Below, one piece after another: positions 53,435-63,566 of a stretch of 64,000 nt of DNA. The first letter of the stretch is position 1, and each line of letters opens with the position of its first letter. Origin of the DNA: Brucella haematophila (lineage in GTDB: Bacteria; Pseudomonadota; Alphaproteobacteria; Rhizobiales; Rhizobiaceae); assembly GCF_005938105.1 (NCBI RefSeq), contig NZ_VCPE01000018.1:62001-126000 (forward strand), read 5' to 3'. The position numbers and the translations under genes are program-made. A model generated the notes under the pieces. It ran no database searches. It had not been told where the DNA came from and saw only the letters and a list, made by a program, of their open reading frames with translations.

Positions 53435-54183
53435 GATCTGGATTTGCGCTCGTAACGCCAGACGAACACCGCAGCCCCGGCAACCATGGCTGCGAGCGCA
53501 AACCAGGTGATTGCATAGGACAGGTGGCTGTTGCGGAAGGAAACGACCGTCAGCCCGCCAACCGGCTGATTGCCGGGATTAGACTTGGCATCCGCATCGA
53601 TAAAATAGGGTGCGACGGTGCCAAGGTTCTCTTTTGTGGCGAAAGCTGCAACGTCGCGAGAATTCCAGCTGTTTTTTGCCGGATCGTTTGGCCGGAGGAA
53701 GAACCCATCCGGCTCTGGCATGCGCAGAAGACCAGTCACAGTCGTTTCGCCAGCAATCTGGGTTTCCTGACGAGTTGATAGATCACGCTTGTCGCTCGGC
53801 ACAAAACCGCGATTGATATAGGTCAGCGATCCATCAGTGGAGCGCAGCGGCGTCAGAACCCAATAGCCAGCGCCACGCTCTGTCAGCGCACGCACCAGCA
53901 CTTCCTTATCGTTCAGATAGGTGCCGGTGATGGTCACGTGACGATATTCATCGTCCTTCTGATTGACATTGGCCCAATCGTCCTTGCCCGGCGCTGCGAC
54001 GGGTTCAGCATGGACGCGAGCATCCACACGAGCGATGAGGTCTAGCTTCCATTGCAGGCGTTCGATCTGCCAGATGCCAAGGCCGACAAACAGCACGAAA
54101 AACAGGCTGGCCAGTACCGCCATGAAACCGAGAAAGAAACCGGACTTTTTCCTCTGATCGTTTCCGTCAGCTTCGGTGTTCAT
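53431..54183 (-). CDS. SURF1 family protein (cytochrome oxidase assembly)
   Basis: 250-residue SURF1 protein with two membrane helices, one N-terminal (GFFLGFMAVLASLFFVLFVGLGIWQIERLQWK) and one C-terminal (LSYAITWFALAAMVAGAAVFVWRYER). Conserved GIWQIERLQWKLDLI, the periplasmic YRHVTITGTYL and VNRGFVPSDKRD-type block (YINRGFVPSDK), and the C-terminal GGLTVVSFRNSHLSYAITWFALA. SURF1 helps insert haem a into aa3-type oxidase. The cox operon it usually follows is not here, so the gene is detached. Convergent with lpdV (stops overlap). Confidence 0.88.
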   Translation of the reverse strand: MNTEADGNDQRKKSGFFLGFMAVLASLFFVLFVGLGIWQIERLQWKLDLIARVDARVHAEPVAAPGKDDWANVNQKDDEYRHVTITGTYLNDKEVLVRALTERGAGYWVLTPLRSTDGSLTYINRGFVPSDKRDLSTRQETQIAGETTVTGLLRMPEPDGFFLRPNDPAKNSWNSRDVAAFATKENLGTVAPYFIDADAKSNPGNQPVGGLTVVSFRNSHLSYAITWFALAAMVAGAAVFVWRYERKSRS

Positions 54184-54344
54184 CGCACATTCCTGAATTT
54201 ATTAATGCTGGAGCAATGCTCCCTCATAAACCAGTCATGTGAATTTAGAAAGTTTGGGCTGGATAAAATAACAGCGCCAGCAGGCCGGGGATGGCGTGTG
54301 GCGCTGATAGCAAACCGACATAATATTCAATTCATGACGCAAAA

Positions 54345-54524
54345 TCAGGCAAGCTTGTGAATCTTGTGCCGACGATGCGAGTAGCCGCCCTTTGAACGGC
54401 GCAAAACATTGCAAACCTGTGTCTTATCTTCCGAGGGCTTCGGCATTTGCTCATGAATGCGATGCAGTATCTGCTGCGTAACTGTACGATCCTTGTCGGT
54501 AGGCCCGATGATAATGCTCTTCAT
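54345..54524 (-). CDS. Small basic hypothetical protein, 59 aa
   Basis: Unrecognised 59-residue protein: MKSIIIGPTDKDRTVTQQIL then a helical HRIHEQMPKPSEDKTQ segment and a strongly basic C terminus (RRSKGGYSHRRHKIHKL). The ATG at 54524 has GGGAGA 8-13 bases upstream, a good ribosome-binding site; the in-frame extension to 54626 lacks one. No signal peptide. High positive charge suggests nucleic-acid contact, but that is only an inference from composition. It lies between SURF1 and ftsK, on the same strand as both. Confidence 0.5.
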   Translation of the reverse strand: MKSIIIGPTDKDRTVTQQILHRIHEQMPKPSEDKTQVCNVLRRSKGGYSHRRHKIHKLA

Positions 54525-54676
54525 CAACCATTCTCCCTGTTTTTTGGGCACAGAGTAGCATCCGGGGCTACCCCGGCCGGTCATCAAGAATGTACGAATA
54601 ACCAAAGTATTAATCATAATTAACATATTGACAAGGACATTCTTGCAACAGCACTCAACTGCTTGAGATTGGCCGC

Positions 54677-54711
54677 AAAAAAGCCGAGTCGCTTTCGCAA
54701 CCCGGCCTTTT
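54677..54711 (-). terminator. Terminator of ftsK
   Basis: GCCGAGT (54683-54689) pairs with ACCCGGC (54700-54706, one G-T pair on the minus-strand RNA) with A/T runs on both sides (54677-54682, 54708-54711), 21 bases after the ftsK stop. Confidence 0.7.
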
Positions 54712-54731
54712 AAGTAGTTATATCGATTAAA

Positions 54732-57257
54732 TCAGTCGCGATTCCCGGTCAGGATTTCACGCTTGCCGACGTGGTTCGCCGGACCAACCAATCCTTCCTT
54801 CTCCATGCGCTCGACAAGCGATGCGGCGCGGTTGTATCCGATGCCGAGACGGCGCTGGATGTAGGAGGTGGAGCACTTCTTGTCGCGCAGCACCACCTTG
54901 ACCGCCTGATCGTAGACGTCGTCACCATCTTCCGAGCCCATAGACGTCGCGTCGAAGACGGCGGCATCTGCGGTTTCTTCTTCGGCTTCCTCATCTTCCG
55001 TCACGGTTGCCAGATAATCCGGGCGGCCCTGTTCCTTCAGATGATTGACAACCTGTTCCACTTCCTCGTCCGAGACGAACGGTCCATGGACGCGGACGAT
55101 GCGACCGCCACCGGCCATATGCAGCATGTCGCCCTGACCGAGCAGTTGTTCGGCGCCCATCTCACCCAGGATCGTGCGGCTGTCGATTTTCGACGTGACC
55201 TGGAAGGAAATGCGGGTCGGGAAGTTGGCCTTGATCGTGCCGGTGATAACATCGACGCTCGGACGCTGGGTTGCCATGATCAGGTGAATACCGGCGGCGC
55301 GTGCCATCTGCGCCAGACGCTGCACGGCTCCTTCGATATCCTTGCCTGCCACCATCATCAGGTCGGCCATCTCGTCAATGATGACCACGATGTAAGGCAT
55401 TGGCGTCAGGTCGAGTTCTTCCTGAATATAGGTCGGCTCGCCGGTTTCCTTGTCGAAACCTGCCTGCACGGTGCACATGACGGTTTCGCCCTTGCCCTTG
55501 GCGGAAGCCGCGCGGGCATTGAAACCTTCGATATTGCGCACACCGAGCCGGGCCATCTTTCGATAGCGCTCTTCCATCTCGCGTACGGCCCATTTCAAGG
55601 CAACGACAGCCTTTTTCGGGTCGGTCACGACCGGGGTAAGCAGGTGCGGAATGCCGTCATAAATCGACAGTTCCAGCATCTTCGGATCGACCATGATCAG
55701 GCGGCATTCTTCCGGCTTGAACCGATAGAGCAGCGACAGGATCATGGTGTTGATCGCAACCGACTTGCCCGAACCCGTGGTGCCAGCCACCAGCAGGTGA
55801 GGCATCTTGGCAAGTTCAGCAATGATCGGTTCGCCACCGATGCCTTTGCCGAGGCAAAGCGGCAGGCGATAATTCGATGCTTCGAAGGTGCGGGAGTCAA
55901 TCATCTCCCGCAGATAGACGGTCTCGCGATTTGCATTCGGCAGTTCGATACCGATGACATTGCGACCGGGCACGACGGCAACGCGGGCGGAAAGTGCCGA
56001 CATGGAGCGAGCGATATCGTCCGCAAGACCGATGACACGCGAGGACTTCACACCCGGAGCAGGCTCGAACTCATAGAGCGTGACGACCGGACCGGGACGC
56101 ACATGGATGATTTCGCCGCGCACGCCAAAATCTTCCAACACGCTTTCCAGCAGACCTGCACTGCGCTCCAGCATTTCCTGCGTGATGACATTGCCATCAA
56201 GCGCAGGCGGCATCTGCAGGAGATCGCGCGGCGGGAATTCATATTCGCCATGGATCACCGGCGCTTCTGCACGGGGGAGGGGTTGAGGCTGATAGAGAGC
56301 GATCGACGGAGCAGCTTTTGCCGGAGCGGGAGTTGCAACGACAGGGGCAGGCACTTCGATTTCTGCAGCGCTGTGCTCTTCGGCTTCCACTACGGCAAGC
56401 ACGACATCGTCTTCAGTCGCTTCACCGGAAACTTCGGCAACCTCCGCAATCTGTGGCGCAGCTTCAACCTTCTTCGGTGCGATTGCCTTGGCCTTCGCCA
56501 CCAGCGCAATGGCTGGAGCAACGGGAGCAACGGCGACAGGTTCTGGTGTTGCAATGGGCTGAGGAGCCGGAACTTCAGCCACTGGCTGCGGCGCTACGAC
56601 TGCAACGGGTGTTTCTTCCGGCTGGCTGTTCCATTCACGAATGCGGAACTGCGCCAGAATGGATTCAACAGTCGGTGCGGGCTTTTTGGAAGCGGCAGGC
56701 ACTGCGGCAACAACCGGCATAGTCGGAGCAAGACTCGCCTCGACGTCGCAACCTTCCCAGAACGCGAAGTCTGAAATATAGGCGAGCGCAGAAGTCGTAA
56801 CCTCTGCTGCCGGCGCAACAACTGTCTGCACGACCACTGGCTCGGGCACAACATGAACGACCGGCGTCGCAATCGCAGCAGGCATGACGGGCAGGGCAGG
56901 CGGTACCGGAACGACTGGCGGCTGCACCATGCCGAGCGAAACGCTCTGCTGGAGTGCAGCGACCGCCATTGGCTGGGCTTCAGCCACCTTCTCCACAATG
57001 GCTTCCGGCGCTTCCACAACAGGCTGAACCTGTGGACGTGCATTAACGTCCGGCAAATCCTCGCCGCGACGGCGCATCAGTTCCACTTCCGGCGTACGGG
57101 TGAAACGGACATTTTCGCCCAAGGAAAAATGGATTTTCCAGGCACCGTCATCTGTCGGATTATGCGCATCCGACGGGCTACGCTGGGGCTTTGGGTCCGA
57201 AGCGTTCTCTGTACGATTTCCGTTGGAATGGGGGAAATTTTCTCTCAAATTACGCAT
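54732..57257 (-). CDS. ftsK: FtsK-type DNA translocase lacking the N-terminal membrane domain
   Basis: 841-residue FtsK/SpoIIIE translocase. Residues 1-335 are a Pro/Ala/Val/Glu-rich linker with no membrane helix; the alpha domain starts near 336 ([14 protein letters not shown]); the RecA-like motor has Walker [10 protein letters not shown] (491-499) and Walker [12 protein letters not shown] (about 624-634), [26 protein letters not shown], and GRGRI-like [15 protein letters not shown]; the gamma winged helix that reads polar KOPS-type sequences is at about 775-840 ([29 protein letters not shown]). FtsK pumps chromosome termini and triggers XerCD at dif. Upstream codons in this frame reach a stop without another start, so the missing membrane domain is real in this sequence. 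Confidence 0.9.
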   Translation of the reverse strand: MRNLRENFPHSNGNRTENASDPKPQRSPSDAHNPTDDGAWKIHFSLGENVRFTRTPEVELMRRRGEDLPDVNARPQVQPVVEAPEAIVEKVAEAQPMAVAALQQSVSLGMVQPPVVPVPPALPVMPAAIATPVVHVVPEPVVVQTVVAPAAEVTTSALAYISDFAFWEGCDVEASLAPTMPVVAAVPAASKKPAPTVESILAQFRIREWNSQPEETPVAVVAPQPVAEVPAPQPIATPEPVAVAPVAPAIALVAKAKAIAPKKVEAAPQIAEVAEVSGEATEDDVVLAVVEAEEHSAAEIEVPAPVVATPAPAKAAPSIALYQPQPLPRAEAPVIHGEYEFPPRDLLQMPPALDGNVITQEMLERSAGLLESVLEDFGVRGEIIHVRPGPVVTLYEFEPAPGVKSSRVIGLADDIARSMSALSARVAVVPGRNVIGIELPNANRETVYLREMIDSRTFEASNYRLPLCLGKGIGGEPIIAELAKMPHLLVAGTTGSGKSVAINTMILSLLYRFKPEECRLIMVDPKMLELSIYDGIPHLLTPVVTDPKKAVVALKWAVREMEERYRKMARLGVRNIEGFNARAASAKGKGETVMCTVQAGFDKETGEPTYIQEELDLTPMPYIVVIIDEMADLMMVAGKDIEGAVQRLAQMARAAGIHLIMATQRPSVDVITGTIKANFPTRISFQVTSKIDSRTILGEMGAEQLLGQGDMLHMAGGGRIVRVHGPFVSDEEVEQVVNHLKEQGRPDYLATVTEDEEAEEETADAAVFDATSMGSEDGDDVYDQAVKVVLRDKKCSTSYIQRRLGIGYNRAASLVERMEKEGLVGPANHVGKREILTGNRD

Positions 57258-57553
57258 GATACCTGAACCATAGATACTGTCGCCTGAATGAGCCCAAGTA
57301 ATAAAAAATGAAGGTTAACAACCCCCTTCATAATTTCGCCTCTAGCCAGAAAATTCTGACAGGTACCGTTCGCCCGTTTGCCAGTTTGGGCTCGGTTTCT
57401 TCTCGATTATGCTCGCATATAGTCAAGTTTATTCAGAATGTTATATGCTATTTATGATCCAATTTATTAGCATTAGTATGGCGCGCATTGGTTGTTGAAT
57501 TTTATTATTCTCTTAAAGAGTGCAGCCCGGAAATCCGATATTCATCGGGTACA
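57258..57553. other. AT-rich intergenic region between ftsK and macB
   Basis: 296 bp, AT-rich especially 57410-57515, holding the ftsK promoter. CCGAT (57535-57539) and ATCGG (57544-57548) form a weak hairpin that may terminate macB on the minus strand. No gene seen. Confidence 0.45.
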
Positions 57554-59518
57554 TCAGTCACGGGCCAGCGCCACGACGGGATCGAGTCGGGAGGCGTTGC
57601 GGGCAGGCATGAAGCCGAAGCCGATGCCTATGACGCTTGAGCAAAGCAGCGCTATCACGATGGACGCTGGCGAGTAGATGAGCTGAAACTTCGTGCTGAA
57701 TTGCGCAAACAGCAGGCCGAATCCGCCTGCGACCAGCACCCCCAACACACCACCGATCAAACAGACGAGTACGGATTCGATGAGAAACTGTTGCAGGATA
57801 TCGCTCTGTCGCGCGCCAACGGCCATGCGCACGCCGATCTCGTTGATTCTTTCGGAAACCGCAACCAGCATGATGTTCATCACGCCGATTCCTCCGACGA
57901 ACAGCGAAATACCGGCGATGCTCGCAACGAGCAGGGCCAGCATGTTTGTCGTCGCTTCTATGGTCTTTTGCAATGTATCAGTGTTGAAGATGAAGAAGTC
58001 CTTCTGACCGTGGCGTCGGGTCAGAAATGCGGTCACCATCTTTTCGGCTACCGCTGGATCCATCGTATCGCGAATGCGGACGGCTATCGATTGCAGGGAG
58101 CGTGAGCCAGTCATGCGCGTTTGCACTGTCGTATAGGGCAAAAAGAGATCGAGCCTGCTTGCGCTCGCCATACCTTGCTCATCCGCTTTGATGACGCCAA
58201 CAATACGCACGGGGATCTGCTTCAAAAACAAGATTCTGCCGACGACATATCCATTTTCGTTCGGGAACAGGCCCTTCTTGGTGTTTGCATCAATCACGGC
58301 ATCCTGCGCGAGATTATCGACGCTCTTTCTGTCAAAGAAATGCCCCTCGACCAGTTTGCTCTTAACCGCGGTGAAATATTGCTCGCTTACGCCGTTGACC
58401 GTAATACTGACTTCCTTGTTGCCGACATGAACCGTTCCGGTTGTGGAACTTTCGGGCGTTGCGGCGACGACATAGGGCAGTTTGGCCAGTGCGTTTGAAT
58501 CGTCGATGGTCAGCGTGGTCACAAGAGTGGCCTTCAGGTCACCAAAGCCGGTTCCTGGTCCGATATAGAGCGTGTTCGTGCCAAGGGTGCTGATCTGTTC
58601 GAGAATGCGCTGTTGCGAGCCTTGCCCAAGCGCTGTGACGCAGACAACCGATGCCGTTCCAATGATGATCCCCAGCATAGTAAGGAATGTCCGCATGCGG
58701 TGCGCATTCATGGAGCGCAACGCCATTGCGAAAGCCTCTTTAAAGCGATCGCGCATATTACTGAATAATTGTACCTTTTCCCCTTTTGAGGGAACCGGAA
58801 TATGGGCGTTTTCGATGTCTGCGCTGTCATCACGAGAGGCATCGGCTATGATTTCGCCGTCGCGGATTTCGATGATGCGATTTGCCCGTGCCGCCACGGC
58901 GCGATCATGTGTGACAATGATGATCGTGCGGCCTTCGCGGTTCAGTTCCTGAAGAATGCCGAGCACTTCTTCGCCGCTGTGACTGTCAAGCGCACCGGTC
59001 GGCTCGTCGGCAAGAATGACATCGGCATCGTTGATGAGCGCGCGCGCTATCGAAACACGCTGCTGCTGGCCGCCGGACAGCTGGTTGGGGCGATGGTGTG
59101 TGCGTCCACCCATGCCAAGCCGTTGTAAAATATCAAACGCTCGTTTGCGTCGCACGTCACGCGCTTGTCCGGCATAAGTGGCAGGTATTTCCACATTGCC
59201 GACGGCGTCCAGCTCGTTCATCAAATGATAACGCTGGAAGATAAAGCCGAAATGCTCGCGCCGCAGTTGCGCCAGTTCATCTGCCGAGAGTTCGGCGGTC
59301 GAACGTCCTGAAATCAGATACTGCCCCTCCGATGGACGATCCAGGCAACCCAGAATATTCATCAGCGTGGACTTGCCGGAACCGGATGCACCAACAATCG
59401 CCACCATTTCGCCGCGCTGAATGGTGAGGTCGACATTGCGCAGGACCGTGGTGAAGTCATCACCGGATGGATAGTGACGTGACACAGATTTCAACAGGAT
59501 CAGCGGCGTATCGCTCAT
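57554..59518 (-). CDS. macB: MacB-type ABC efflux transporter (ATPase-permease fusion)
   Basis: 654-residue MacB. N-terminal ATPase domain about 1-230: Walker [20 protein letters not shown], signature [15 protein letters not shown], Walker [13 protein letters not shown], switch His (VTHDRAVA). Then one membrane helix about 285-305 ([23 protein letters not shown]), a large periplasmic domain, and three C-terminal helices ([66 protein letters not shown]). MacB moves substrates from the periplasm to the outer-membrane channel by mechanotransmission. ATG at 59518 (MSDTPLILL) directly follows the macA stop. Substrate unknown (macrolides, peptides, siderophores or lipids are known for homologues). 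Confidence 0.9.
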   Translation of the reverse strand: MSDTPLILLKSVSRHYPSGDDFTTVLRNVDLTIQRGEMVAIVGASGSGKSTLMNILGCLDRPSEGQYLISGRSTAELSADELAQLRREHFGFIFQRYHLMNELDAVGNVEIPATYAGQARDVRRKRAFDILQRLGMGGRTHHRPNQLSGGQQQRVSIARALINDADVILADEPTGALDSHSGEEVLGILQELNREGRTIIIVTHDRAVAARANRIIEIRDGEIIADASRDDSADIENAHIPVPSKGEKVQLFSNMRDRFKEAFAMALRSMNAHRMRTFLTMLGIIIGTASVVCVTALGQGSQQRILEQISTLGTNTLYIGPGTGFGDLKATLVTTLTIDDSNALAKLPYVVAATPESSTTGTVHVGNKEVSITVNGVSEQYFTAVKSKLVEGHFFDRKSVDNLAQDAVIDANTKKGLFPNENGYVVGRILFLKQIPVRIVGVIKADEQGMASASRLDLFLPYTTVQTRMTGSRSLQSIAVRIRDTMDPAVAEKMVTAFLTRRHGQKDFFIFNTDTLQKTIEATTNMLALLVASIAGISLFVGGIGVMNIMLVAVSERINEIGVRMAVGARQSDILQQFLIESVLVCLIGGVLGVLVAGGFGLLFAQFSTKFQLIYSPASIVIALLCSSVIGIGFGFMPARNASRLDPVVALARD

Positions 59519-59519
59519 G

Positions 59520-60734
59520 TCACGCACCGTTGTCCGTCTCAGCAGTCTCCTGATTGTCGGTAACGATCTTGTCGCCTTCCTGCAATCCAGAGCGAATTTC
59601 CGTGTTGATCTTGTCGGTGATGCCTGTTTTCACCGTGCGATCTTCCAACCTTCCATATTCTGTCAGGACGCGGACAGTCGCTTCTCCGGGAGCGCCCGCG
59701 TCAGTATCACCAACTGATTTCAGCGCCGATACCGGAGCAAGCAACACATCCCTGGCTTTTGCCAGAACGATATGAATCTCCGCCGTCATATAGGTGCGAA
59801 GCAAACCGTCCGGGTTGGGAATAGTGAATTTGCCTTTGTAATAAACGGCTGAGGCCGTAACACTGCCGGTCGCAGTTATACCGCTGCTGGAGCCAAAACT
59901 TTTATCGCTGACGACGGAATCAGGCGCTGGCTCGATTTTTTCAAGTTGCGCCTCGTAACGCTTCGAATTTCGACCGGAAATGGTGAAGTAGAGCGGCAGG
60001 CCTTTATGCACGTCTGTGATATCAGCTTCGGAAATATCGGCTTCCACTGTCATCGTGGCGACCTGACCGAGGATTGCGATTGTCGGCACGGTCTGTTGAG
60101 CGTTGACGTTCTGACCTTCCTGCGCGACGATTGAAAGAATAGTGCCGTCGATTGGAGCAGTGATGCGGGTGTAAGCCAAATTGGTTTCGGCGATGCGGAC
60201 ACCCACCCTGGATGCGGCAATGCTCGCTTCTGTGTTGGCCAGCTGTGCCTGTTGCTTTTTCATCTCCGCAACGGCTTTGTCGTACTCGGACCGAGCGACC
60301 GCGTTTTTGCCAATCATCGTCTGATTGCGAACGAGATTCAATTTTGCCAATTCCAGATCGGCGAGGTTTTGATCGCGGGTGGCTTCGTTCTGGCGCAATG
60401 TCGCCTGCGCCTTGTCGAGTTCGTTTTGCTGGTTGGTCGCATCGATGAGCGCTATGACATCGCCCTCTTTTACATGCTGACCGGTTTGTACCTTGAGCGA
60501 GACTATTCGGCCCGTGACCTGAGCGCCAATGGCGACCAGTTTTTTCGGTCGCAACGTGCCAGATGCCAGCACAGAACTTTCAATGTCGCCGGGTTGAACG
60601 GTTGTCAGTGCGGGAATCGGTTCCTGCTTATTCCAATAGTTGAATGTCACGCCCATGGCCAAAATCAGTGCAACGAGCAGTGCCAGCCAACGTTTGCGAA
60701 AACGTTGTTTCATTACGGATTTCAAGGAATTCAT
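59520..60734 (-). CDS. macA: MacA-type periplasmic adaptor (HlyD/RND family)
   Basis: 404-residue membrane fusion protein. N-terminal anchor helix (KRWLALLVALILAMGVTFNYW), biotinyl-lipoyl halves (GTLRPKKLVAIGAQVTGRIVSLKVQTGQHVKEGDVIALID and ITAPIDGTILSIVAQEGQNVNAQQ), a long alpha-helical hairpin between them (QNELDKAQATLRQNEATRDQNLADLELAKLNLV region), then beta-barrel and membrane-proximal domains. It forms the hexameric tube joining MacB to the outer-membrane channel. Start overlaps the outer-membrane factor's stop by four bases. Confidence 0.9.
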   Translation of the reverse strand: MNSLKSVMKQRFRKRWLALLVALILAMGVTFNYWNKQEPIPALTTVQPGDIESSVLASGTLRPKKLVAIGAQVTGRIVSLKVQTGQHVKEGDVIALIDATNQQNELDKAQATLRQNEATRDQNLADLELAKLNLVRNQTMIGKNAVARSEYDKAVAEMKKQQAQLANTEASIAASRVGVRIAETNLAYTRITAPIDGTILSIVAQEGQNVNAQQTVPTIAILGQVATMTVEADISEADITDVHKGLPLYFTISGRNSKRYEAQLEKIEPAPDSVVSDKSFGSSSGITATGSVTASAVYYKGKFTIPNPDGLLRTYMTAEIHIVLAKARDVLLAPVSALKSVGDTDAGAPGEATVRVLTEYGRLEDRTVKTGITDKINTEIRSGLQEGDKIVTDNQETAETDNGA

Positions 60735-62239
60735 TGTGACCTCACGGGGCGGGTCGGATCGGTGGCTGGTGTGAAAGGCTTCACGAAATGAGGACCCGTA
60801 AAGCCATCCACGACTTCAGGTTTTTCGACGTCGATCCTGCCGTTCCAGCCGCCACCCAATGCCTTTTGCAGGGCGACGTAATTGAGGATGATCTCCACAC
60901 GGGCTTGCGACAGAGCGCTTTCCTGGGTTCGCAATCCGCGTTGAGCGGTAAGAACATCGAGGAAATTCTTGGAACCAGCCTTGAACTGATCGAGTGTCAG
61001 CTCGTTGATCTTTCGGCGGTCGCGAACAATCTTTTCCAGTTGCGCAATGCGCAGACGGTTCTGATTGAATGCGACACTGGCATTTTCAACCTCACTCAAG
61101 CCGGTCAAAATTACCTGCCGATATTTGATGAAGGCTTCGTCGCGTGATGCGCGTGCTCCATCGATATCAGCAAGGAGCTTGCCACCTTGAAAAAGGGGGA
61201 CTGTAATATTGGGGCCGAATGACCAGCCGATAGTTGAAAGCCGGGCAAAATCACCGAAGTTTGCACCATTTGTATTGATGGTTCCGACAAGAGAAATCTT
61301 GGGGTATAGCGCGGCCTGCATCTGACCTATCTGGGCCGTAAAGGTAGCATAATCCCGCTCCGCAGCGCGGATATCCGGGCGGCTTAACAGCAGGTTTGCG
61401 GGTAATCCGGCAGACACCCTGCGGGGTGCCAGCGGCAGGGGGCGAGGCTTATCAAGCACAGCAGCCAATGCCAGCGAGGAGCGCCCAGTGAGGACGGATA
61501 GCGTGTTCAGATACTCTGCATATTGAATTCGCAGCCGAGGAATTTCGGCCTCGGTGGTCGCCACCTCGGTTTGCGCTGTCAGCAGATCGACTTGTGATAT
61601 GTTTCCAGCTTCAAGCTGTGTGCGGGTGAGGGCAACTGTCCGGCGTTGAGAAACTGCATTGCGCTCTGTGACAGCAATCTGCGCCTGCGCACCACGCAGC
61701 CGGACATAATTGGTCGCGATATCTCCAATCAAACTGACCAATGCTCCGCGCAGTAGCTCATTGGCAGATTCCTGTTTGTAGTAAGCTGCCTCGACACCAC
61801 GCCGGTTAGCGCCGAACAAATCGAGTTCCCATGATGGGGATAAGCTGGCATTTGACGCGGTATTGGCGCTGTCTGAACTGCCGCCGGAACGTTTGAAATC
61901 AACGGTTCCCTTTAGTTGAGGGTAAAGCTCGCCGCCCACGGCCGCATAGCTGGCGCGCGTCTGACGCACTTTGGCTTTTGCCGTTGCAACATCGGGGCTG
62001 CCTTCAATACCATCAGCAATAAGCTTATCGAGTACCGGATCGCCGAGATTTTTCCACCAGTCTGCAAGGCGTGGAGCGGCGATGCTGACCTTACTATTCC
62101 ATGCAAGCGGCGTATGGATTACAGGCGAGCGGTAATCCGGTCCGACTGCAACACATCCGGAACCAAAAGGTAGAAGCAACAAAACCGCACATACCGGAAT
62201 TTTGGTAATTTGAATATTTCCTAAAATAAATAATCTCAA
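60731..62239 (-). CDS. Outer-membrane efflux factor, NodT/TolC family lipoprotein
   Basis: About 502 residues. N-terminal signal with a probable lipobox (PFGSGC, Cys29), then the NodT-family start VAVGPDYRSP, the helical OEP repeats DWWKNLGDPVLDKLIADG and ARAEITLQ-like pairs (AQAQIAVTERNAVSQRRTVALTRTQLEAGNISQVDLLTAQTEVA; TLDQFKAGSKNFLDVLTAQRGL), and LLLSRPDIRAAERDYATFTAQIG. It forms the trimeric outer-membrane channel for MacAB. The listed start is a TTG without a ribosome-binding site, and no better one was found upstream or downstream, so the N terminus is uncertain. First gene of the operon OMF-macA-macB, preceded by a strongly AT-rich block. Confidence 0.87.
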   Translation of the reverse strand: MRLFILGNIQITKIPVCAVLLLLPFGSGCVAVGPDYRSPVIHTPLAWNSKVSIAAPRLADWWKNLGDPVLDKLIADGIEGSPDVATAKAKVRQTRASYAAVGGELYPQLKGTVDFKRSGGSSDSANTASNASLSPSWELDLFGANRRGVEAAYYKQESANELLRGALVSLIGDIATNYVRLRGAQAQIAVTERNAVSQRRTVALTRTQLEAGNISQVDLLTAQTEVATTEAEIPRLRIQYAEYLNTLSVLTGRSSLALAAVLDKPRPLPLAPRRVSAGLPANLLLSRPDIRAAERDYATFTAQIGQMQAALYPKISLVGTINTNGANFGDFARLSTIGWSFGPNITVPLFQGGKLLADIDGARASRDEAFIKYRQVILTGLSEVENASVAFNQNRLRIAQLEKIVRDRRKINELTLDQFKAGSKNFLDVLTAQRGLRTQESALSQARVEIILNYVALQKALGGGWNGRIDVEKPEVVDGFTGPHFVKPFTPATDPTRPVRSQ

Positions 62240-62505
62240 ACTATTGAAAACTTAATTCCATATTCTCGATTTCAATTAAATAAAAATAGATACAATTAAA
62301 TTTTTTTATAATACAGTTGATTAAATATTCTAAATCCGTGGGAAGAAATAAAGATTTAAAATTCTCGATCCAATAATTTCTAAATTTATTATTTAAAATA
62401 ACGAATGAGAAATATGATAATAGCGATATGATTACAATGACAAGAACTTGCTACTCATTGTTTTGAGGCACTCAAACGCGCAGATTCAATGGAGCGGCGA
62501 TCGGA
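62240..62505. promoter_or_regulatory. Extremely AT-rich promoter region of the efflux operon
   Basis: 266 bp of very AT-rich sequence (for example 62266-62420 is mostly A and T, with runs of 7 T) in otherwise about 58 % G+C DNA. It precedes the efflux operon and has no coding capacity. Such blocks are typical targets of xenogeneic-silencing-type regulators; in this bacterial group MucR/Ros proteins prefer AT-rich DNA. Confidence 0.5.
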
Positions 62506-63534
62506 TTAAACGGCGTTTGCGGCAAGCCAGTCGGCCAATGAACGGCGGCGGGCTGCGCGACCGCGCATAGCTTCGGCTGCGCACATGGAATTCAGCGCAG
62601 CTTCCTGTGTTGCTTCGGCCGCTGCGCGAAACAGCGTATCGATACGGTCTTCATTGAGCGTTGTTATTGCAACGAAATCGCGCTGTTCGTCGTGGTCGAA
62701 TGTCACTGCCGTTGAAAAGCCGACAGCGATGTCGCCGCTGCCGTGTCCCCAGAATGCACCAAGCCGCGCCAGACCTGCACCGCAACGGCGCGTGACACGC
62801 TTGAGCTGCCGGTGTTCCATGGGCACATCGGTTGCAAGTACGAGAATGACCGAACCTTTTTCCGGTTGTGCTTCGGCCTTGGGTGAGGGGCGGCGACCGT
62901 CGGGAAGGACAAGATCGCCTGCGCGCCCGAAATTGGTCAGTGCCAGAATGCCAATATGACAGGTTTTACCATCCAGTTCGAATTGCCGGGATGATGTGCC
63001 GATACCGCCCTTGAAGCCGAAACAGCTCATGCCGGTTCCGGCGCCCACATTGCCCTGGGCAACATCTTCGCCAGCCGCACCCAATGCCAGGCGTGCGTGA
63101 TCTTCGGTCACGGCCATAGCCTGAATGTCGTTCAATGGCCCGTCATTGCATTCCAGTACCACCGGATTGACGGTCGCCGTTGTGCGGCCAATATCAGGGT
63201 TGCCCGCAATCGCCTCACGGATGAGGGCGTTGGCACAGGTGCCAACGCCAAAAGTGTTCGTCAGCAGGATCGGTGTTTCCAGCGTGCCGAGTTCTTCAAT
63301 CTGAACCAAGCCTGTGCTTTTGCCAAACCCGTTGATCACATCGCAGGCGGCCAGCACCTTGCGCCGATAGAGATTGCCATCATGGGGGAGAATGGCGGTT
63401 ACACCTGTGTTGATGTCGCCATCGCGCAGGGTGTGGTGACCGACCCGCACGCCCGGCACATCGGTAATGGCATTCTTGCTGCCGGTCGGCATGATGCCAC
63501 AGATGATGCCGAAGTCGCGCGCGGTTGCAGTCAT
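62506..63534 (-). CDS. P1 (DmpA) family aminopeptidase
   Basis: 342-residue self-processing Ntn-type aminopeptidase of peptidase family S58. Markers: NAITDVPGVRVGHHTL, GVTAILPHDGNLYRRKV, NGFGKSTGLVQIEELG, LTNTFGVGTCANALI, VLECNDGPLND, GNVGAGTGMSCFGFKGGIGTSSR. The autocleavage/nucleophile position is Gly227-Ser228 (EKGSVILVLATDVPM), which in DmpA and BapA frees the Ser that hydrolyses N-terminal residues (L-, D- or beta-amino acids depending on the member). It lies 32 bases downstream of an amino-acid ABC ATPase gene on the same strand, pointing to peptide or unusual amino-acid use. Confidence 0.88.
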   Translation of the reverse strand: MTATARDFGIICGIMPTGSKNAITDVPGVRVGHHTLRDGDINTGVTAILPHDGNLYRRKVLAACDVINGFGKSTGLVQIEELGTLETPILLTNTFGVGTCANALIREAIAGNPDIGRTTATVNPVVLECNDGPLNDIQAMAVTEDHARLALGAAGEDVAQGNVGAGTGMSCFGFKGGIGTSSRQFELDGKTCHIGILALTNFGRAGDLVLPDGRRPSPKAEAQPEKGSVILVLATDVPMEHRQLKRVTRRCGAGLARLGAFWGHGSGDIAVGFSTAVTFDHDEQRDFVAITTLNEDRIDTLFRAAAEATQEAALNSMCAAEAMRGRAARRRSLADWLAANAV

Positions 63535-63566
63535 TTCATAGTTCCGTTCTTAGTAAGACCAAAGGG

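Noticed and set aside
54206-54222. GGAGC/GCTCC mini-hairpin upstream of SURF1
   Set aside because: Five-bp stem, no conserved context; too weak to call a regulatory element.
54771-56774. Very long open frame (667 codons) on the plus strand opposite ftsK
   Set aside because: It mirrors the ftsK frame; composition is His/Arg-rich and matches no family, while the minus-strand product is a complete FtsK motor. High third-position G+C produces such shadows.
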